Below are positions 59,600-64,000 of a stretch of DNA of 64,000 nucleotides, piece after piece. The notes below the pieces were generated by a model. That model was not told the DNA's origin, ran no database searches, and saw only the letters and a program-made list of their open reading frames with translations. The first letter of the stretch is position 1, and each line of letters opens with the position of its first letter. The translations under genes were made by a program, and so were the position numbers. The DNA lies in contig JAJXYF010000025.1 of the NCBI GenBank assembly GCA_021780755.1, forward strand, positions 22,878 through 86,877, read 5' to 3'. Source of the DNA: Deltaproteobacteria bacterium (GTDB lineage Bacteria > Desulfobacterota > Binatia > Binatales > Binataceae).

Positions 59600-61359
59600 T
59601 CGCTCTCCAGGGTGGACGTGTCGCCTTCCGGCAGTCCAAGTTCACGCGCCTTGAGCAGTCGGCGCATGATTTTTCCGCTGCGCGTCTTGGGCACGTTGGC
59701 GACGAAATCGATCTCTCGTGGCGCGACCGCAACCCCCAGGCGCCTGCGGGCAAATCCGAGCAGGTCGAGGCGCAGGTCCTCGCTCGCCGCGAAGCCAGGC
59801 TTCAGGGCCACGAAGGCTTTCACGACTTCCCCGGCGGTCGGATCGGGTTTGCCAATCACGCCGGCTTCGGCCACCGCCCGATGTTCCATCAGCGTGCTTT
59901 CGACCTCGAAGGGCCCGATCAAGTGTCCGGCTGACTTGATAACGTCGTCGATGCGCCCGACGAACCAGTAGAAACCGTCACGATCGCGCTTCGCGAGGTC
60001 GCCCGTCAGGTACCATCCGTCAGCGAAGCACTTCCGGTAACGCGCATCTTCATTCAGATAGCCACGAAACATCGACGGCCATCCCGGACGCAGCGCGAGT
60101 TCGCCCTCCACCTCCGGTGCATCCACGACCTCGACCGTGCCATCCTTGCGCTGGCGCACGATCGCCGCATCGATGCCCGGCAGCGGCCGACCCATCGAAC
60201 CCGGACGAATCTCCATCGCGGCGTAGTTCGCAATCATGATTCCGCCGGTCTCGGTCTGCCACCAGTTATCGTGAATCGGCAGGCCAAAGGCTTCCTGCCC
60301 CCATACGACCGCCTCGGGATTCAATGGTTCCCCGACACTGGCGATAAAGCGCAAATTGCTCAGGTCGAATTTGCGGATGACTTCGGTGCCGACCTTCATC
60401 ATCATTCGGACCGCCGTGGGCGCGGTGTACCAGATTGTGACCTTCTGCTGCTCTAACAAACCGTACCAGCGCTCGGCGTCAAACTCGGCTTCGTCGATGA
60501 TGCTCGTTATCCCGTGCGTAAGTGGCGCGATGATGCCGTACGAAGTGCCAGTTACCCAACCCGGATCGGCCGTGCACCAGAAAATATCGCCGGGGTGAAA
60601 GTCGAGGGCGTAGCGGCCCGTCATGTGATGGGCGACTACCGCCTGATGAACGTGCATCGCGCCCTTGGGCTTGCCGGTCGTGCCGCTGGTGAAATGCAGC
60701 AGGGCGAGGTCTTCCGGATCCGTCGGCGGAATATCGAACCGGTTATCGGCCTGTTCCATCAGTTGGTGGAAGTCCTTGGTATCGGGAATCGCGCGAAGTT
60801 CATCGGGCGTGCCGATTAAGAGCACGTGTTTGAGTCCGGGGAGGGCCGATCGCAACTCGGCGATTTTACGCTGGTAAAGTGTGACCGTCGTCACCAGCAC
60901 GCGACCGTCGCCGATACTGATCCGCTGGCGAATCGGCTCGGGACCGAATGCCGAGAACAGCGGACAGAAGACGTTGCGGTTTTTGAGTGTTCCGAGCGCG
61001 CTGATGTAAAGCTCCGGGATGCGCCCGGTCAGCATGAAGACCCGCTCGCCCGCGTCGAGGCCGAGGCGCTTGAGGACATTGGCGAAGCGATCGGTCAGTG
61101 CGCGAAGATCGGCATAAGTGAAGTCGCGTATCTCGCCGCGCTTGCCCAGCCAGCGCAGCGCCAGATGCTCGCTCAGTGCGCCCGCCGCGTGCCGATCCAC
61201 GGCTTCGTATGCGATGTTCAGTCCACCTCCACTGGGCAAACCATCTAGTTCGCGCCGTGCCGCCTGCCAGGAAAACTCTGCCCGGACCTGATCGTAATCA
61301 AGTAGATTCGGGACCACGGCCCAGCCCTGTTTCGGCTTTTCAATCGTCTTCCAGATCAT
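59596..61359 (-). CDS. acsA: Acetyl-CoA synthetase-like AMP-forming ligase
   Basis: 587 residues from an ATG at 61359. [19 protein letters not shown] near residue 224 is the phosphate loop, [15 protein letters not shown] the aryl/acetyl pocket with WxxTE, and [10 protein letters not shown] and [20 protein letters not shown] the hinge. [10 protein letters not shown] carries the catalytic lysine. The length and motif set match short AcsA-type acetyl-CoA synthetases. It shares a 4-base ATGA overlap with the DUF2267-like gene upstream and with E1-alpha downstream. The symbol is by family; acetate as substrate is likely, not proved. Confidence 0.9.
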   Translation of the reverse strand: MIWKTIEKPKQGWAVVPNLLDYDQVRAEFSWQAARRELDGLPSGGGLNIAYEAVDRHAAGALSEHLALRWLGKRGEIRDFTYADLRALTDRFANVLKRLGLDAGERVFMLTGRIPELYISALGTLKNRNVFCPLFSAFGPEPIRQRISIGDGRVLVTTVTLYQRKIAELRSALPGLKHVLLIGTPDELRAIPDTKDFHQLMEQADNRFDIPPTDPEDLALLHFTSGTTGKPKGAMHVHQAVVAHHMTGRYALDFHPGDIFWCTADPGWVTGTSYGIIAPLTHGITSIIDEAEFDAERWYGLLEQQKVTIWYTAPTAVRMMMKVGTEVIRKFDLSNLRFIASVGEPLNPEAVVWGQEAFGLPIHDNWWQTETGGIMIANYAAMEIRPGSMGRPLPGIDAAIVRQRKDGTVEVVDAPEVEGELALRPGWPSMFRGYLNEDARYRKCFADGWYLTGDLAKRDRDGFYWFVGRIDDVIKSAGHLIGPFEVESTLMEHRAVAEAGVIGKPDPTAGEVVKAFVALKPGFAASEDLRLDLLGFARRRLGVAVAPREIDFVANVPKTRSGKIMRRLLKARELGLPEGDTSTLESD

Positions 61360-61544
61360 CGACGCCCAATCGCGCAGGTCGTCGCGATGTCGTAATCCTC
61401 GGTCGCTTGCGCCGCCTGGACCCACATAGGTTTGAGGTTCTTCGGCAACTGGTTCATGACGCGCCGGGCTTCGCCCGCGGCGGCCCGCGCTTCGTCACAC
61501 GCCATGCGCCGGGCGACCTCGCGGATGAAGGCAGCCTTATCCAT
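61356..61544 (-). CDS. Short DUF2267-like protein
   Basis: 62 residues, start [19 protein letters not shown]. It matches the N-terminal half of the DUF2267 protein at 61773 (FIRxVAxRxxCDExRA) and then jumps to its C-terminal motif ([16 protein letters not shown] against VMSQLPNDLKRLWVAA). It looks like an internal-deletion duplicate of the larger gene. It overlaps the upstream small gene by 8 bases and the synthetase gene by 4. Confidence 0.75.
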   Translation of the reverse strand: MDKAAFIREVARRMACDEARAAAGEARRVMNQLPKNLKPMWVQAAQATEDYDIATTCAIGRR

Positions 61545-61749
61545 CGGCAATGTGTTCAGAAACTTCTTCGGGAAAAACAAATGTCGTCGAGCCGTCTCCA
61601 AACTGTACGAGCAACATCTGTCGATCAAGGTTCACCATTTCGCGCAGTATGATCGGCGATTCCCCGAAGTGGACCCGGCCCGCACGATCCCGTATTGGCC
61701 TCAGTAGTCGGCAGTGCGCACTGCCACTCGATCGCTCTTGAATCTCCAT
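61537..61749 (-). CDS. Small hypothetical protein with FVFPEEV motif
   Basis: 70 residues. The C-terminal part (VNLDRQMLLVQFGDGSTTFV, then FPEEV) is a strand-turn-strand motif seen in small proteins of the same type of operons. GGAGA lies 5 bases before the ATG. It starts 23 bases after the DUF2267 gene and ends inside the short DUF2267 gene. Function unknown. Confidence 0.7.
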   Translation of the reverse strand: MEIQERSSGSAHCRLLRPIRDRAGRVHFGESPIILREMVNLDRQMLLVQFGDGSTTFVFPEEVSEHIADG

Positions 61750-61772
61750 CGCAGTCTCCTCGGTTGCTGGAT

Positions 61773-62183
61773 TTATTCCGCGCCCGCGGCGACCCAGAGT
61801 CGCTTCAGGTCGTTGGGCAGTTGGCTCATCACATGCCCCGCCGTCCCTCCGGTCCCACCGCGATACCCCAACGCGTCCTGCAGCGCGCCGAATACCGCCA
61901 CCACCGCCCGTTCCGCTTTACCTTCGGACTCGAGTGCGGTCATTCGAGCAACCTCGTTGAGAAACTGGTGCTCATGCACCCGCCTGACCAGCCGATCGGG
62001 ACGATCAAAGGACATCCACAACATCTTCAATGAACTTGGAAGTTGCGCGGCAACCTTTACCGCCTCGTTGGGTGTGAGCCTGTCGCGCAACTCCTGGAAC
62101 ACCGCGAAAGTCAGAATCTCGGCACGGCGCTCATCGCATTCGGCGCGCTCGGCGACATCGCGAATAAAGGATTTCTCGTTCAT
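61773..62183 (-). CDS. DUF2267 family protein
   Basis: 136 residues with two repeated helical halves: MNEKSFIRDVAERAECDERR and HEHQFLNEVARMTALESEGK, each followed by a QLPSSLK/QLPNDLK motif. This duplication is the DUF2267 architecture. GGGAG lies 7 bases upstream. It heads the eight-gene operon that continues through the ligase, dehydrogenase complex and ACP. DUF2267 genes are often found in stress islands; their function is unknown. Confidence 0.85.
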   Translation of the reverse strand: MNEKSFIRDVAERAECDERRAEILTFAVFQELRDRLTPNEAVKVAAQLPSSLKMLWMSFDRPDRLVRRVHEHQFLNEVARMTALESEGKAERAVVAVFGALQDALGYRGGTGGTAGHVMSQLPNDLKRLWVAAGAE

Positions 62184-62296
62184 CGCTATTCTCCCTGAGA
62201 CGACACCCTCAAGATCAGCATCACTCGTGCCACCAGCGCAGGGTTGAGATGGCGGATGAATCCAGCTCCGGAGAAGCCGGTTAGCCCAAGGCGACT

Positions 62297-62312
62297 GTTG
62301 CCTAAAGCATCA
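62297..62312. repeat. 16-base intergenic motif, copy 2
   Basis: GTTGCCTAAAGCATCA, one mismatch from the copy at 40484-40499. It lies about 115 bases upstream of the DUF2267 operon start codon. Confidence 0.5.
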
Positions 62313-62487
62313 TTCAGTAGGGCTCGATGACGCTTACGGACACAGCCCAAGGGAAACGTGAGTGCCATCCCGCATTTGCCTCTCGAGGTACGCGCAAAGC
62401 TTCTGGAGATGCGCGGCAGAGCCGCGGCATCGATCTAGTTGCTGTCGCTACATTTAGTCTCCGTAAGGCAGAGAAGTAGTACCTTTT

Positions 62488-62501
62488 GGCACGGTTGGTG
62501 C
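62488..62501 (+). promoter_or_regulatory. Candidate sigma-54 promoter for CBS gene
   Basis: TTGGCACGGTTGGTGCT contains TGGCACG and GC with the canonical GG-N10-GC spacing (GG 62488-62489, GC 62500-62501), about 62 bases before the CBS start codon. The -12 element is GTGC in place of TTGC, so the match is imperfect. Confidence 0.35.
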
Positions 62502-62563
62502 TCCGTCATCACTGAGAGGAAGCTTCGCGCGACCGGCTTTCTATAATCGCTGAGGTACGAGCC

Positions 62564-62953
62564 ATGGAGATGATTCACATTATGACCAGGCATCCGGAGA
62601 CTATTCATCCGGACGATACCCTCGCCAAGGCCAAGGAGATGATGGAAGTCGCGGGGTTTCGACGCCTGCCCGTCGTGAAAGATGACGAAGTGGTCGGGAT
62701 GCTCACCGAGCGCGATCTGCGATCACACCTCGGCTACCTGGAATCCACCAAAGTGAACGTAGCCATGAGCTCGCCGGTAATTTCGGTGGGTCCGAACTCG
62801 ACCGTTCAGGAGGCTGCGCGATTGATGTTGCGGCACAAAATCGGGGGCCTGCCAGTGCTCGGCGGCGGGAAATTGGTGGGGATGGTCACGACCATCGATA
62901 TGCTGAGAGCGTTTCTGGAAGTCGTCGAGACCTTTGAGAAGAATCGATCTTAG
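62564..62953 (+). CDS. Two-CBS-domain protein (copy 2)
   Basis: 129 residues with two full CBS motifs: MTRHPETIHPDDTLAKAKEM to LTERDLRSHL, and SSPVISVGPNSTVQEAARLM to MVTTIDMLRAFLEV. It is the minimal Bateman module, expected to bind adenine nucleotides. A GAGG box lies 8 bases before the ATG. It differs from the CBS protein at 49647 in lacking the C-terminal extension. Confidence 0.92.
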   Translation: MEMIHIMTRHPETIHPDDTLAKAKEMMEVAGFRRLPVVKDDEVVGMLTERDLRSHLGYLESTKVNVAMSSPVISVGPNSTVQEAARLMLRHKIGGLPVLGGGKLVGMVTTIDMLRAFLEVVETFEKNRS

Positions 62954-63297
62954 TAGTACAGAGCAGCGGCTATATAATGTCCGCACGATTCAGAATCGCC
63001 GCCATACGACTGGCGCGCGTGGATGAAATGTTGCTGAGAGGGAATTTTTGAGAGCGCCCGAGCGGCTTCGTCGCCCTCTGCACCGCACGAGCTCCTCGGT
63101 TGCGCGAGGTCTTGGCCGGGGCTGCCGCGACTAGCTCTAGTGCCGTCAACCATAGAAGCGCTTGACCGAGCTATCTCGTTCAATAGTGAGGCTATCTGTC
63201 TAGTAGATTATTGCGCCTTTTTGTATTTTCTTGCGGATTTCCTGGCGCCACGCGAGCGCCGACCGTGATCGCCCTTTTAAATCCTTAAGGCATAGGG
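62954..63297. other. Intergenic region, no gene seen
   Basis: About 345 bases between convergent CBS and AraC-type genes. It is AT-rich near 63190-63240 and 63270-63290. No ORF or clear hairpin terminator was identified. Confidence 0.45.
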
Positions 63298-63879
63298 CTA
63301 GATGCCGGCCGAGTATTGTGACGGCGTCATTCCCAAAACGCTGCGAAAGGTGCGAGTAAAATGGCTCTGATCGCTGAAGCCAAGTTCATCGGCGATCTCG
63401 ACCAAACTAAGCCGGCGTTCGGCAATCAGCTGCTGTGCGCGTCTAATTCGCTCCCTTCTCACATATTGAACCGGAGAAAGTCCGGTGCTTTGCTTGAATA
63501 GACGGCAGAAGTGGTAGGGGCTCATATCGACGCTGGCGGATATGCCTGACAGGCTCACGTTATTGCCGAGGCCTGCATGAATGAAGTCGATTGCCCGGCG
63601 CAGCAGATACCGGGGCATCGCGCGGCCGTACACCTTTAGCGTGGCCCGCTTGGTCGCATGATGCGTCAGCAGATGTGCCGCTAAAGCGGTTCCGATCGAT
63701 TCAAGAAATATACGACCGGCCGTAAGACCTGACGCGACCTCAATTTCGGCGGCCAGCACCAAACGGTCCAATTGATCGTCGCGAACCGGCAGCTGCGGCA
63801 CGATCTCCATGGCGTCCGCGTTGATCGCGTTGCCCAGCGCCCGCTGCACAAACGCGGGATCCAACATCGCAATCGACAT
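63298..63879 (-). pseudogene. AraC-family regulator lacking its N-terminal sensor half
   Basis: 193 residues from ATG 63879. The C-terminal 100 residues are a complete AraC double helix-turn-helix (VSLSGISASVDMSPYHFCRL, then FKQSTGLSPVQYVRRERI and ADELGFSDQSHFTRTF). The preceding 85 residues (AMEIVPQLPVRDDQLDRLVL) are the linker that normally follows a cupin-like sensor domain of about 100 residues. That sensor domain is missing: upstream sequence codes instead for an IS630-type transposase tail. The frame can be extended to GTG 63936, but only through the transposase. The gene is probably truncated by insertion; a DNA-binding remnant may still be expressed. Confidence 0.65.
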
Positions 63880-63880
63880 T

Positions 63881-64000
63881 CTAGTGGCCTGTAACAGAGA
63901 AATTGGTATTAAGGCTGATGCGGTGTGAAGGGTCACGATAGGTCCACTTGATGGGCTTGGGAGCGCGGTTGTAGTGACGGATGTAGCGCATGAGCTTGCG
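63881..64000 (-). mobile_element. IS630-type transposase C-terminus, partial at window edge
   Basis: The minus strand from the window edge reads RKLMRYIRHYNRAPKPIKWT, then YRDPSHRI and a stop at 63881 (39 residues). RKLxRYIRxYN and KPxxWTYxD are the C-terminal hallmarks of IS630 (Tc1/mariner-like) transposases. The rest lies outside the window. The stop is two bases from the AraC-type start, so the element's right end is next to or in the AraC gene. No terminal inverted repeat can be verified from one end. Confidence 0.82.

Larger units (their letters stand above)
62184..62563. promoter_or_regulatory. Divergent region with shared 16-base motif and sigma-54-like site
   Basis: 380 bases between the DUF2267 operon (minus) and the CBS gene (plus). 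It carries the second copy of the GTTGCCTAAAGCATCA motif (62297-62312) and a GG-N10-GC site (62488-62501). A 60-codon ORF at 62186-62368 has no support. Confidence 0.5.

Noticed and set aside
58757..59971. 404-codon plus-strand ORF over E1-alpha
   Set aside because: Antisense to E1-alpha and the acs-like gene; residues have shadow-like composition.
62186..62368. 60-codon minus-strand ORF upstream of DUF2267
   Set aside because: No ribosome site, no family; lies in a regulatory gap with a repeated motif.

Overview
The window is a high-GC (roughly 60%) bacterial chromosome segment, densely packed with operons whose genes often overlap by 4-20 bases. It probably comes from an uncultivated soil or aquatic Gram-negative bacterium. 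Outer-membrane clues are two lipobox lipoproteins, one with an OmpA-like C-terminus, a DUF1329 exported protein, and an ABC export operon with a LolA-like protein. A DUF1329 gene near paired MaoC hydratases and a TauD/TfdA oxygenase would fit Binatota or Deltaproteobacteria-like lineages. That placement is inference; there is no rRNA or other marker here to fix it.

Layout. 1-1.6 kb: a TauD/TfdA oxygenase cut by the left edge, divergent from two MaoC-type hydratase subunits. 1.7-6.6 kb: exported and cell-surface proteins (DUF1329, a coiled-coil secreted protein, a Trp/Gln-rich protein, a collagen-like lipoprotein). 6.8-11.9 kb: a coupled export operon (UPF0104 membrane protein, LolA-like protein, two FtsX/MacB permeases, ATPase). 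12.1-14.4 kb: an exported protein, a possible orphan immunity gene and an Rhs remnant. 14.5-33.0 kb, all on the minus strand: a FAAL - PKS - free-standing C domain - two-module NRPS - MbtH - type II thioesterase - PPTase cluster, apparently a complete lipo-dipeptide pathway. 33.4-40.3 kb: small stress and envelope proteins (CsbD, DUF883-like, DUF3618-like, holin-X-like), two paralogous CRP/FNR regulators, a collagen/OmpA lipoprotein and a degenerate receiver domain.

41-63 kb: a stress or starvation metabolism island. It holds a beta-CASP nuclease, an AMP/thymidine phosphorylase, a tail-less GroEL, two PRPP synthetases, a hydrolase-phosphoribosyltransferase fusion, Hsp20, two CBS proteins, an alpha-glucan phosphorylase, an archaeal-type FBP aldolase/phosphatase and a ribosome hibernation factor fused to a cold-shock-like domain. 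Next to these is an eight-gene operon: two DUF2267 proteins, a small protein, acetyl-CoA synthetase-like ligase, dehydrogenase E1-alpha, E1-beta, E2 and an acyl carrier protein. The right edge carries an AraC-type regulator without its N-terminal half, abutting an IS630-type transposase tail.

The two main systems are separable. In the lipopeptide cluster, FAAL should activate a fatty acid and load it onto the N-terminal ACP of the PKS. One malonyl-type extension with reduction and dehydration would follow, then two amino acids would be added and the TE would release the product. The first NRPS condensation domain has lost its catalytic histidines, and a separate intact C-domain gene sits directly upstream, which suggests it works in trans. 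In the stress island, phosphorolysis of nucleosides or nucleotides and of glycogen would feed ribose-phosphate, PRPP and fructose-bisphosphate pools during dormancy. Two intergenic regions of this half share a 15/16-base motif, suggesting a common regulator.
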